From: Pomacea canaliculata
Taxonomy: Eukaryota > Mollusca > Gastropoda > Architaenioglossa > Ampullariidae
Assembly (NCBI RefSeq): GCF_003073045.1
Contig: NC_037596.1
Location: 9,317,587 to 9,381,586, forward strand
DNA: 64,000 bases
Direction: 5' to 3'
Numbering within the stretch: the stretch's first letter is position 1; every line of letters starts with the position of its first letter. The translations under genes and the position numbers were made by a program. This document shows, piece by piece, positions 48,501 to 60,861 of the stretch. Below the pieces are notes generated by a model. It was not told the origin of the DNA. It did no database searches and saw only the letters and a program-made list of their open reading frames with translations.

Positions 48501-49344
48501 GTCATTTTTATTAGATCCACATGCCAGTTTATGCTGCAAATGTTTCTCAAAGTACAAGTTTCTTTGATTCTGCTCTGAGTTTGTAACAACTGTCGTTTGT
48601 GTATGTAGTTAAAAGAAGTATTTTTAACGCTTTACCTACAAAGTCTGATGATGGAGTTGGGGATACAAAGCTATTCTCTGTTACAGGTATTTCGGATTCC
48701 AGCCCTCGCCTGGGCAGGTTCTATTCCATGCCTCCAGTGGACCGCTACTTCAGTTCTGAACGGCACATGTCCATCAGGTTTCACACAGATGGGTCTGTAA
48801 CGAATACTGGCTTCAGGCTCGTGTATCGGGCTGTTCCCGTATCTGGTTAGTAAATGTGTTTAGGTTACACACAAAACTATGACATAACTAGGCATGCCCA
48901 TCTTCCTAATTCAAGCAAATATATCTTCCACAAATAAAACTATATTTAAATGGTACTGATCACTGACATTAGTTTGACAGCAGTTTACTTGGTTTTATGC
49001 CGAGCCTTTGTATTCAATGAGAGTTCGAGTGTGAATATATGTTTCTAATTGTCTGTAAGCTAGCTTGTGTGTGTGTATGTGTGATTACAATAAATGCATT
49101 TCGCTTCGGTTTTCAATCCCAAGAAAGTTTGTAGGCAACGGTTAAAAACCGATAAATTCCTGGTTTATATTTGGTAACATTAGAGTTTTTGTACAATAGT
49201 GATACACATTTATGTAGTATCATGTGTATACTATATAATTTCTCTCTATATATATATATTATTTCGTTGAGTTCAATAACTTTTATTACCTTTTACCTTC
49301 ACATCAATGTTTTGATTATGTATTTAATAGCTCGCCATGGATAA
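45580..49344 (+). CDS. CUB gene 6: two CUB domains without promoter or signal exon
   Basis: Exons are 45580-45606 (linker ISPSTSESP), 46663-46744, 47178-47287, 47570-47734, 47913-48000, 48244-48353, 48687-48845 and 49331-49344. The frame is intact. CUB1 begins VCGA and contains NCWRLISAPRGY, LDYVQLFDG and ASGFRLSYE. CUB2 begins VCPV and contains NCRWIVEAPPGH, HDYVDLLNG and NTGFRLVYR. There is no ATG signal exon. All exons are phase 1 compatible with gene 5, so skipping the 14-base terminal exon of gene 5 would produce one four-CUB protein of about 514 residues (one linker). Otherwise gene 6 is untranslated 3' sequence of gene 5. The intact frame suggests either use or very recent loss. Confidence 0.75.
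45867..46172 (+). mobile_element. Retroelement tail insertion with (GTTC)n in gene 6 intron
   Basis: A 306-base insert is flanked by TCTCTCTCACAC on both sides (45855-45866 and 46173-46184), a likely 12-base target duplication within a CT-rich tract. It ends AATAAAAATTCGTTTG followed by a GTTC repeat. Genes 3-5 lack it. It may be a SINE or a 5'-truncated LINE; no ORF was recognised. Confidence 0.7.
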
Positions 49345-49464
49345 CGACATGGCGTCAACTGGGATCTGATTGGTCGATAACTCACGTGACATTGCGACAA
49401 CTCCATTAGTTTGCTACGGACGCATTCTTTTGGCTTTTAACTTTTGTCTGAGCTTTGAAATAAA
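49345..49464 (+). terminator. 3' UTR and poly(A) signal of gene 6 (and probably gene 5)
   Basis: TCACGTGA is at 49382-49389 and AATAAA at 49459-49464. It is the first AATAAA in a paralogous 3' UTR context downstream of gene 5. Confidence 0.78.
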
Positions 49465-49904
49465 GTGCTTAGTGCACACATACACCTAACTGCTTGTTGT
49501 TTCTAGTCGTATGTGTGAATTGAATATATTGAACACTGTGTCAATCGTATCGTGAATGATGGGAGTGGTTAGAGAAAACACTGTGACTGTCTATTCACTC
49601 TATTTTATCATTTTCGAATCTATAATTCCTTATTTATTTCTTCGCGATATTAAATATCTGTCAATTTTTTTCAAAACAAAGCGCTCGAAGATCAAGAAAG
49701 TTGATGTCTATCAATGATACAAAAAAGTAAATGAATGCTCCACGTCCTTCATCCCGACCTGATGACTAATTAATGCAGTCAGTTGATGTTTCTTAAAATC
49801 GCTCGTGTGACCACTACTGCTCACCGATTCAACTTAATCACAAATGCCCATGATCAGTCCAGTTTATAGAGCCAGTCACTCATTACACAATATTGATGTT
49901 CAAA

Positions 49905-50595
49905 GCACAATTCACGCTTGATGTCAATGTGTTGAACAAGTATCGTCCAGTTTCCAACTTGTCTTTTCTTTCAAAGATCATAGAAAAAGTAGTTTTGACA
50001 CAGCTCTAGGCCTACTTAAAAGACCACCAGCTCATTCTCCATGCTCAGTCAGCATTTATACTTTTTCACAGTACTGAAACTACTTTAATTACAATGACCA
50101 CCGACATATTATCTGCCTTGACAGTGGTGATGTTTAACTCTAACCACTATCATCATGCATCCAGTCTCTCCATGTTTCTCACCACAAATCACATGCTAAC
50201 GACAAGCAACTGTACTACTTCACTCCACCAGCTCACTCTGCTACCAGCTACGTCAACACAATTGAATCCTTCAAATCTTCACTGAAAACGCACCTCTTCC
50301 TTGATCATTACTCCCAAAACAATCAATGCTAGTCTTTTTACATTCTCTACCCACCTTCTCTGGTTATTGTTACTTTCGACTCGTCTTTCTCGGCAGAATC
50401 ACAGATATTCTCAGTTCTTGCTACTTGGTCCCGCTTTGGATTTTCTATATTTGTCTTCTATTTGTCGTCAGTTGTTTATTCTTCCGTCCCTCTTGTGCTG
50501 TCCATGTTGTCCATGCCTCACTCCTGTTTTGAGTGCTAACAGCATGTTCCTTACCAGTATGAGTTGGTACTATATAAATCTTTCATTTTTGTATT

Positions 50596-50631
<36 letters not shown>

Positions 50632-50635
50632 ATTT
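49905..50635 (+). mobile_element. Non-LTR retrotransposon remnant at the array's right border
   Basis: Homology to other gene flanks stops at ATATTGATGTT (about 49900). Reverse-transcriptase sequence begins immediately: LNKYRPVSNLSFLSKIIEKV, then SAFILFHSTETTL and DILSAL. A deletion leads to a C-terminal LKTHLFLDHYSQ-type tail and a 3' end with ACTATATAAATC followed by a TTG repeat (about 50596-50631). The family is L2/CR1-like. It is heavily deleted. Confidence 0.75.
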
Positions 50636-50639
50636 CCTT

Positions 50640-53191
50640 GAAGTGCACTTACTCGTGTTAAGAAGAAGAATGCCATCAGCTTAGGTACGGCCAGCAGTTC
50701 GACCACCGATAGAGATATTCGAGAAAAAATAATTGCAAACTATCATCTTTTATTCAAGTATAATGTGCTTGTTTAACTTCCATTTTCTAGGTCATGAACA
50801 TTTGTTCGACCAATCCAACATTTTAGAAGGAGTGTATGCATTAGGCTCGCATACCTTACTACACGTTTTTGAAAATAAGAGTATATGAAGCAAACAACAA
50901 CAGCTCTCATTACTGATTAAATGTTAAGAGCATTAAAGCTGTAGCCATGCAATATTCATGGGAATGTCAATGACTGCAAAAAAATGTATTTAAATCATGA
51001 GAACCTGCTCGATGCATTCAAGAGATTCACGTGCACTGAACTGCTCTGTAACATGGTGTTTGGTGCGCTTGACCATGAAGTAAAAGGCTAGTGAGTGAGG
51101 GCGTGCCCGCTCTTGTAAATAAAATATATTACCTCAATGTCGTGTTTATTATCTCCAAAGTTTATCGCAGGAACATCTTTGCTATGCGATTAATAGTTTT
51201 ATATCACATGGAGTGCATAGCGCACTACATTATTATTCTTGCAAGTGGAAAGATTTGGGTCAGTGAGGCAATAACATCAAAATAAAAGTCACTAGTTTGT
51301 ACGTCCGTATAAACTACCCTTAATCTAAAGGCCATGGTACACAGAACTTATATATAGCTTCATTCAATTTTTAGCATTAAAATACTTTACTCCGGAAATG
51401 AAACTTATTGTATTGCAAACACATTAACAACACTAATTTTCTGGATATGAAACATGAATATGAAATACAGATGGATACACCCTGTCTGACTCTGCTTACT
51501 CGTAAAATTATACTGCTTCCCTGTTTAGAAATTCTATGCCGAAGTATTTTCTTTATTTTTTCCAACTTTCAACTTACCATCTTTGTTGTTACCTTGCTAT
51601 GCCTTTATTCATGAATGTCAAAACTGAAGAGATATTTATCAATTTTTTTATTTTTATTTTTTTGTTCAATGGCTTATATGACATCATGAGGAGTGGGACA
51701 CTAGTGTGGTGGCATCAGCAAGTACTTCTCCGCACGGGCAGGAGCTATCCAATAGTTTTAGGATAGTGTCATGACATTAATAAGTACGCTTGACATTAAC
51801 ACTGGTATCTGTGTGCGAGTGTCTAAATGTCAACATACCTGATTCATCAAAACTTCATTAACTAAAGAATTTTGGATTACTTTTTTCTATCTCTTCTTAT
51901 ACCTATTTTTAATATTTCTCTTCTCTCTACGGCGACATATTTAATCTACAGTGATGTGAAGGTGTAGGCCATGTACCAGGCAGGGCTTGTTGAATACGCT
52001 GAGAACCACCGCGACATATCTATCTCTCTTATATCCCTGAGTAAATTACAACAGGTGCGGTCTTAGCTTGACACAGAATAGCACTCATCGTAGTAAGAGC
52101 CTGTCCTTCATACAGCTGCCATAAATCCACTTATAAATCACAAATAAATTCCAGTCTGGTCAATTGAGTCACCACGACCTTTACTTTCACATTGAAATAT
52201 CAAGAAGCTGGGCCATCAGTCGTCCTCTCGGGTTGTTGCCAATCAGTTATTTTCTCTGTAAGTGTCGGGGTTATCTTACAGAAGAGTTCGCTGGTCAGGA
52301 ACTTTTCGTGGACATGTGTCACAGTGACATCTTATGCATGTAAACTCTGCACGATGCAGATTTAGGAGGCAATAAGGTAAAATCTCAGCAACTACACATT
52401 CCTATTGCCCATTATCAAAATGTCAGTAGTTTCTGTTCATTTATTGCACTTCCAAGGATCGTGCTTTTTCTGTAACATCGCTAGAAAATGAGAAAGATCA
52501 GCTACGTAAGAAAAAAATGTGAACCTGATTGCATCAAGGTTGTTCTTTGTGTGATAGAAACATCGCTGTTCACAAACTAGTTTACTGTGTTTATTGTGCA
52601 CTGCTCATATCATAGGCACTCTTAATTGCTTTTTTGTTACTCGTTAATTTTGTTTACTTTAAGTTGTCCTGTTTGTCGTGCTCAGAAAAAACAACTTCAA
52701 AATTAATTATCTCCACGCCCTGTTTTCCGAGCAAGTAAAATTATTTTCTTACATTTTTCATTCTTGCCTTTTACTGACTCCCATCCAAGTCGGTATTTGA
52801 TATGAACGACCGATTCTTAATTTTTCTTAGCCTCGCCACCTTACCCCTTACCCCCTACTACAGTGCTCCTGTTACATTGGCAATATGGTTAGAAGACTTC
52901 TATGCATCCATGGTCTGGCAGTCAATTTCGATTCACTGTCTCCGATAAAGTAAAATACTTAAGTATGCACTTACAACCCAGTCGATTCTATTGCAATGTT
53001 TGAGACACGGACCATTCCTAACTCAATATGCAATTTCAGCTTTAATAATTGCTTTTCTAAGGTATGCACGCGTTAAGATGTTGAGATTTTGCTAATGAGA
53101 AATATTTTCTGTAGTTTCTCAAAACAGCTGCAATTGAAAGGAACTTCAAGAGGCGACCTCCATCTCTATTCCTGCGCGTGAACCGAACAAC
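50640..53191. other. Gene-poor interval between the array and gene 7
   Basis: No CUB exon, alpha or beta module, or recognisable transposon was found in this 2.5 kb. Gene 7 therefore has a different, unidentified promoter; no TATA box at a conserved distance could be named. Confidence 0.45.
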
Positions 53192-56100
53192 ATGGCGCTT
53201 ACCCTGCTTTCCGTCTTTACTCTCGTGATTCTGTTTTCTCTGAGTAAGTAATTCTTTTTTTTTTTAAATCATCGTTTTGATTAATAGTGAGCAAAATAGT
53301 GGGGTTACAAAGGTAAATCTATATATTAGAACAGCATACAATTTCTTTAAATATAGCTCTATGCATTATGCTCATGAATGGAAGGAGAGAACATTATTTG
53401 GAAAGGTTCATCTCCCACACTACTTTGAAAACGATTCTTCAAGAATAGGAAAATATTAAAGAATTAATTTTCAAAACAGAACAACCTCAATGCTACATCT
53501 GTAAAACAACATTGCAAAATCTCTAAGGTCCTACTTTATACCATAGTAAACGAAAAATTAATGTGGCTTGCGTCGGTCTTAATTAACTACGGAGAAAAGT
53601 AACTTGTGTTTTGGATATTTTTTCAGTTTCACCAGCCACGTCTTATGATTATGGACCTTCATGTGAGTCATGTCACGGGACACGCCAGTCCCTGTGGCTT
53701 TCCTTTTGGGCTTGCACATTCCTATTCATCTTAAGGAATCCAAATGAATCCGCAAAACAAATAAATAGAAATGTGTATATACAAATATACGAACTATATA
53801 TATTTACGCAAACCATCTGTTCAAGCACAAATCACCATAAGCAATTATATTTCCTTTTGCTAGATCCTTCAGAGGGAGAAAGAAAAACTAACACTAAAAA
53901 GAGCTTGTTTCTGACTCACTCACCATACCATAAATTTCAGTTGTAGCTTAGCACATGTATTCAGTTAGTTAATAAAATGTTTACTCATCACAGCCGTTCA
54001 CATTCACCTCCCATTCCCTTCCTCTCTAACTTTTTGGTGTCTAAAACTACTCGTTTCAATTACAGAATTTCCTTTTAAAAGTTAACATGATCTCACCTTC
54101 TCCTATCACCCACAAAAATCCCGAATTCCAGTTAGATCACCTCAAATTTATTAGCAACCTATATTTTGTGAGTGCCTGTGTAAACACAGGCACGAAATCC
54201 AGCTTTTGATTTCTGTTTTACTTCACGTGGCTGTTCTTCTTATAGAAATGAAATACAACTTAGTTATCCAAATATCGTTTGATTTGTATTCATTTTCTCA
54301 AAAATGTTTTTCAGAGGTTATTTCTTCTCAAATATTACAGTCTTTTTGTCTAGTGTGCTCTCTCAACGGAACGATTCTCTCTGCTAGACCCGGGATAACC
54401 GACTACCTGACGTCTCCTAACTTCCCGATGCTCTATTACAGGTAAGTGAATTAATTGTCTTAGTTCTGTTTTGAATGTCACCTGATGATACTACCTCGAG
54501 CTCTCGCCAAAATTCTTACTCTTTTTTCTCATATGGTCCGCATGAAACGCCAGTCGACTGCTGTGTATTGTCGTTTCTTCTAGGCTATGGTGCTAGTGAT
54601 CAGTGTCTCAGTGTTGTATCTAGGAAGCAGACCTGAAACTGTATCTTGAGCAGCAACTGCTTGATAGTGAAAGCCATGGTATCATGCCAGACTATTTTCA
54701 ACCTTACCATCTTTGCTATTTTTATTCTAGTTGTTTCAGTTGCGATTATTCTACTTTATAGTTCTCTTGAACTATGAAAAGGCTTCCAATATCGGTTTCT
54801 GTTGCAATGATACACGTATCACGAAAAGGTTTTCTTCGTTTACAGAAACGAAGATTGCCAGCTGCTGATAAGCGCGCCGAGTGGTTACATTGTTCAAATG
54901 GAAATTTGGACTTTGACTCTCGACCGATGTTGTGACTACCTCGAGCTCTTTGATGGTAGGACTTTTATATTTAGATAAACACCTTTTCAATTAAATAAAG
55001 GTTTATATTCGTACTGTAGACTGAAAAATACTCATGAAAGTTCTCTGACGACTTCTAAGTGTGCGCTTAGAACAGCTACTCTATATTATTGCTGTTATTT
55101 AAATGTCTGGCTAGCCAATTTCTGAGCAGATGCGCTTATGTTTCTTTCTTGCTCAAAAATGTCAATGTGAAAGTACTCTGCATGGCCTTCATATGTTTGA
55201 CATGTGTCAAAGGTATTTCGATGTCAAACCGCACACTGGCCAAGATCTACACCAAGCCCTGGCCAGATACCTTCTACACCTTTGGACAGCACATGTACAT
55301 CAGGTTTTTCAGCGACGATAAGTCTACTAACAATGGTTTCAGGCTAAGATACGAGGCTCTGACCTCATCCAGTGAGTACCTTTCCTTTAACCCAGTCATT
55401 CGTTAGTGTGTCAGCAAGTAGTAGTAGTCTTCTTCACCACAAGGTACCGTAAAAGGTAGTTTCCCACGTGTTGTTTACTCAAACAAATGAGCCTGATATT
55501 CGTGACAAAGGCACCCTATCGGCGATTAGAGACTGATGCCCAACCTTTTCACCCCCGAGTGCTGGACTGGACATGATATAAAATCTCTCGGACCAAAACA
55601 ATGCGGTTTTGTCAGAATTGTGACATTAAAAATGAAGGGATGTTGTGTCTGGGCAAAATGAGCTGGCCGGATGAAACACATTCGCGGACTGGAAGTGGGC
55701 TGCGGGCCGTAGGTTGGGAACGGATTAAAAGGTATGATCTGTGCTCGGACTTGGAGAGAAAATGGGCGTTACCAAGTGGACAACCGCACACACAAAACTA
55801 TGGCTACACAATGTACAAAAAGAACAAGAAAATCCAGTGACAAGCTTTTAGGGTTTGTACAGAGAATCTTACACTATCCAATACTCTTCATTCTCACAAA
55901 GAATCTTGGACGGAAACTTTGTGAATCCCCAGGGGGTTTGGTCCATATGCAGATCGAATGCATCCTACCGCCAAGCCGTTATAAATCAACCATAAGCAAG
56001 GTCAAAACAAAGTAACATTCAGGCATAGACATGCCTGAAGTGGAATCTGAAGCAAAACATCTTCACTTCAGCCGATGCCCAAATTCACCTTTTATTTGGA

Positions 56101-56760
56101 AATGTGCGATCGAAACATTGCTAAAATCTTCAAAACTGAATTGAAGTAATATATGGTGGCTGTATTGTAGACATCCTTGCTGAAAGCGTCAAGAAATACT
56201 ACTTTCAGCAGTAGAGAAGGCTTAGGAAAAAAAACAACTCTATGTTATTACTGATGTTCTTGCTCTTTGTGACTAAAGAAGAGACTTAAAGAAAGAGAGA
56301 GAGAGAGCAACCTCAAGGAAGCTACCAAGTTTAGAAAGCCATACAGGGACTTCAGTCACAGAATGAAGGCAACAGTAACCAGTGTAACCATTTTCAAAAC
56401 TACAAAACCATAACCTAATCAACCATTTAAGTTTCAAAATCACGACTGGCAAAAACTGTTGACAGAAGCTAGTTGGTTTAAGTGGGAGTAAATGACAAAT
56501 GACGAGATGTGTCGTTAGTCGCATCTTTAAATCTACAATACCAGAGGGAGCTCTACAATAAGTGTTTCTACCTTAGAAATTATTTTACAGAGTGTAAAAC
56601 AAAGCGCTTATGGCTTGTGATGTGAAATATCACTTCACTCAATTCATCACAGCGATATCCAACATCTCAAGGCGCGCATAATTACTATACAGTCAAGTGG
56701 GATGCTTATAAAGACAACAATGGGTTTCCTCTGTCGCTTGTGTTGGACCGGTCAAAAGAC

Positions 56761-56798
<38 letters not shown>

Positions 56799-57482
56799 GA
56801 AGATTTGATGATTGATTGGATAATTGATTGATTGATTGATTGATGATGATGATGACGACGACGACGACGACGACAATTTTCTGTGCAGTTTGTCCTAGAG
56901 CAGCAGACCCTATTTATCTCAGGGCTGTGGCCGGGCAACTTGGTTACTTGACGTCACCAAACTACCCGTCCAACTATGAGAAGTGAGTAAGATTATTTGG
57001 TTTAAAAAGGGGCATTTTAACACAAAATATTCTTTATATTATAACACGTGTGCTTCTACTATCCTTCAGATGGTAGCTAATGGTTAGGCATTAATCGTTT
57101 AATATTTACCCCACAATCATCTGTACCGCACAATACACACAGCAAATTACACACAGTATATTATGTGGATCTTAGCTGTACACTAGTAATTAATATAAAA
57201 CCTTGTCTAGACTAGAGTCACTTGATCTTCCACACACACACACATCTTGACAGAGGATAGATATTGCAGCATTACTCACGGTTAACACATATGCTTACCG
57301 CTTTCACCCCTCTTACAAATATATTTTGACCTCAGTTAGATATTTTAAGCTCAACTTTTAGCAATAGATCATCCCTATGGTCTCCCCACCTCCCTAATTT
57401 CTTTCATAACTTAATGCAAGTCTACATTTACATCCCACAATAGGCGCAATGGATGTGACTATCAGATATGAATTTCTGTTGT

Positions 57483-57526
<44 letters not shown>

Positions 57527-60500
57527 TAACTGTTCCAAATTCCAGATTTTTTCATTAATATTACCTTCTTTGGTATATGATTTTCTGGTTTTGCGCTTTA
57601 ATTAATTTTATGGTCTACAGCAACACCAACTGTATGCGAAGGATAACTGCTACCATGCAGTATGTCGTCAAGGTGACCATCTTGAACATGAACATGGACC
57701 CATGCCGTGATGTCATCCAGATTTTTGACGGTAGGTGTATCAGATTCACAGTTAGACTGAAATATTATCTAATGGTGATTGTGTGTGTCATGTGTATCAG
57801 CTGCTTATTGTCAGTACTCTAACTACCAATTAAATTGATCAAACTATTGTCGCTGTAATTGATTCCAACAGACGATCTATTATAGTAACGTTTAGTTTTT
57901 ACATTCACTTCTACCAGATTCTTTACATTAAGTTCTGCCAAAAATGCCCATAGCTCACAATTTTATTTACTTGACTAATCTTTTGTATTAAAATGGCTTT
58001 CACAGGTATGTCAGCTTCATCCCCTTTACTTGCCAAGTTGTATTCCATGCCGTCACAGGTGTTCTACAGCTCTGACAGTTATATGTACATCAGATTTTTC
58101 AGTGGCTGGTCTAGCTCAGGTTCAGGCTTCAGACTGACATACGAGTCGGTGCACAGACAATCTGTTCCCCCCACTGGTTAGTATGTTTCTTATCCTTTAG
58201 TTAAGTCTAAACATGTGGGACCGTGGTTATAAAGCAAGAGAAAGAACTGGGAAACGTAAAGAAAAGTGTTTTATTGCCAGACTCATACAGCAATTTCCAG
58301 ACCCCAAGTGCAATACTTAATGTTAATTTACCCCCCGGGCACACTTGCTACCGCTTTATAACTATGACACCGGGGATAAAACATCATCTGGACGCTTGTC
58401 CTCTAGTTCCCTGTGTGTCTAAAGGGCAAAGACATAACCTCATTTTATAACTACAGAAACTGGCTACTACTTTAGTTCACTGGGCACATATACCTATATA
58501 TATATATGTAATGAGTTGTAGGTCTTATATTGTTTCGTGTAGAAGTGGTGTCTTTTTAACGGAAAATAGGAAGAAGCAGTTGAAAATATCTACGTGAAGC
58601 TGCATAAAGTGTACTTTTTACAGACTTCTTCCTTTTTGACCACTTTCTAGCATCCGTTGCTTTTGCTCTTCCTGTGACTTCGGTTGAAGCTCAAACTTCT
58701 CAATTGTTCATCTAAAACTCCACTTTCCTCCACGTTCATCTGCGGTGGCTCGCCAAACTTTTATGTGTTTGTAGAACGTATTACAATGGTAAAAGAAGAA
58801 AAGCAGAAAGCATGTTATAGACGTATGGACTATATGGATGTGTGGGACTTTACAGATGGAAGGGGACGTATTTATGTTGATCGACGAAAGGATAAAAAGC
58901 TTGATGGTTGAATGGAGTTACCTGGTTTGCGTAATATAAGTACTGGTAATACTCAACTGTATTTAAATATCGCAAGGATATATACATGGACTGCTGTATT
59001 GGGACACAGCTTAGCAGCTACATATGCTTACTTATATTCATCTGTTTTATTCTCTAGTAGTAGTAGTGAAATGTATGGTGACAAATAAAGACATCGATGG
59101 AGAGCTGTCTTACAGCTACCGGGACCTAACTTCAACTTCGAAATTAAGCGTGTATTCATATTAACATTAACAGATAAATAAAAGCATATTTGTACTTGCC
59201 AGGCTATGCACCCATCCACCAGTCCTTTATTCATCTGCGTTATGTGATACCAATAACAAAACCATCGCAACTATTTTTGTTAGTTGTTTAATATTAAAGC
59301 ATTTACCAGTATTTTTGTTCTAGAAGACACAGATTTACTGTTTGATTCTTAGGGAGCTATATTCATTAAGTGCAGCACCTTTGGTGCGCTAATTTGGACT
59401 GTCGCTTCCATTACATATTCGAGGTTTCTTATTCTCCAGTTCCGATTCCGATATTCACATCAACAACAGAACCTACGCAGGGTAAGTGATAAGACATAGT
59501 TCTTAGTGTGGAATTTCTTAACTTATAGAAAGTATGAATGTATTGCCCATTATACGAAATTACTTTGCCGTGTTCTCTCACATACATACGTGTACTTATG
59601 TCCATAAATGTATAAGTAATAATGTCAATAAATATACCTTAAGTAGTACACATTCTTCATGTGCTGTTCATGTCTCGTTCTTTTCTCAATCCCTGAGGCC
59701 GTGCTCCTTCATGAGCGTGATCATACGCTATATAAATCACAAGTTATTATTATTATTAGTAGTAGTAGTAGCAGAAGTAGTAGTGGTAGTCCTGGAATTC
59801 CACCTTGACATAACTTTCTATGCTTTCAGCAGGATCACCATTTAAACCTCATTTTTTTATTTGCTAGGTCTAGCAGTCACAACCACAACTGCCAAAACAT
59901 CAGGTTAGTAGCGTGACATCACTCCAAGCTTGATATTTAGTACACTGATGCCCAATATGCTAATTCTATTATGTAGCCATCCTGTTTGTCGCATAAAATT
60001 TATATTTGATGTATTCATGCGTATTAACGCATTCTGAATGTCTCGATGTGCACATGGAGCTACAAATAGTTTGTTTCTTTTTTTTTTACTTCGATTGATC
60101 TTTAGTTTTGGAGTGACTGTTGGACTACGTCTACTTGTGATATGAAATGAATATTATAAAACAATTTAGTTAGATGGGGAGAAATGTGTTGTATATTTTA
60201 TAAACGCATTATGTGTCTCTGTCTCTGTTTCCCAGATTCGACGACTTCTGGCACACCTCTTACCACATCAGGTGAGCCACCTAGTAGCACTTCTTTAACC
60301 TTCAACAAAAAGTCTTTTATTAAGTTGAATTTTAAAAGCAAAAATCTAAACTTCTCAAAGTCGCAAAATGTGCTTCTTTGTATTGTGTTTAGATGTTGGT
60401 ATGCTAGTATAAATACTGCCCACCTATTTTCAAGTATGTTAGGTAGATGATAAGCTATTTCATTCACAGGTTCTTTCACTAGGAAGGTCATTGATGTTAT

Positions 60501-60699
60501 CGTGTTGCATTACAGGCTTAACCCACTTAAATATTATGGTGTACGGCATTTTTCGAAACCTTCGTTGGTTCTTATAAAGGTGTTTGTGACAGATTTTACG
60601 TTTCTGTGCAGTGTGCTCTGTCAGCCCTTCAATTCTAGCTGCTGAAGCCTGGATCGTGCGGTATATTACAACACCAAACTACCCGTTAAACTATGACAA
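53192..60699 (+). CDS. CUB gene 7: secreted multi-CUB protein, 3' end off-window
   Basis: Exons are 53192-53243 (signal peptide MALTLLSVFTLVILFSL), 53627-53662 (linker); 54354-54441, 54846-54955 and 55213-55371 (CUB1); 56889-56982, 57621-57730 and 58006-58176 (CUB2); linkers 59440-59481, 59868-59903 and 60236-60271 (Thr/Pro-rich); and 60612-60699 (first exon of CUB3). All junctions are phase 1 and the frame is open. CUB1 begins LCSL and contains DCQLLISAPSGY, CCDYLELFDG and NNGFRLRYE. CUB2 begins ICPR and contains NCMRRI, CRDVIQIFDG and GSGFRLTYE. CUB3 begins VCSV. The domain layout CUB-CUB-linkers-CUB matches gene 1 rather than genes 2-6. The rest of CUB3 is not found before the window ends, the intron being enlarged by a LINE. 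Confidence 0.8.
55835..56290 (+). mobile_element. Old RTE-like LINE fragment in gene 7 intron
   Basis: The segment matches the endonuclease region of the element at 60862-63287: SPGGLVHMQIECILPPSRYK here versus SPGGLVHNQIDFILLPQRFK there. It continues with shared GACATCCTTGCTG and GATGTTCTTGCTCTTTGTGAC. It is much more decayed, with many indels. Confidence 0.7.
56761..56874. repeat. Compound (GAT)n/(GATT)n/(GAC)n microsatellite abutting a splice acceptor
   Basis: The repeat ends only 14 bases before the CUB2 exon of gene 7, leaving AATTTTCTGTGCAG as the whole pyrimidine tract. Length changes could alter exon inclusion. Confidence 0.8.
57477..57526. repeat. (GTT)n microsatellite in gene 7 intron
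   Basis: A trinucleotide run of about 50 bases, interrupted once by GTC, lies about 95 bases upstream of the CUB2 middle exon. Confidence 0.85.
59640..59800 (+). mobile_element. LINE/SINE 3'-tail-like sequence in gene 7 intron
   Basis: ACGCTATATAAATCACAAG is followed by ATT and AGT trinucleotide repeats (about 59746-59790), resembling the 3' end of the element at 49905-50635 (ACTATATAAATC then TTG repeat). No ORF is present. The left border is not defined. Confidence 0.45.
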
Positions 60700-60861
60700 G
60701 TGAGTTGACATGAAAGAGAATTTTTGATAATTACATCATCGTCGTCGTCGTCGTCATCATCATCATCATCATGCCTGAATCTTCATAGGTATCATCACCT
60801 GTCCCTTAACCCTGATTTGCCGCAGTGGAACTTGACATTTGCCCATCCATGATGTAGGAAG

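Noticed and set aside
50301-50684. ORF with poly-Cys run
   Set aside because: Translation of the TTG repeat at the tail of a LINE fragment.
58680-58920. 75-codon open frame in gene 7 intron
   Set aside because: No splice sites in phase, no motif and no paralogue; consistent with chance.
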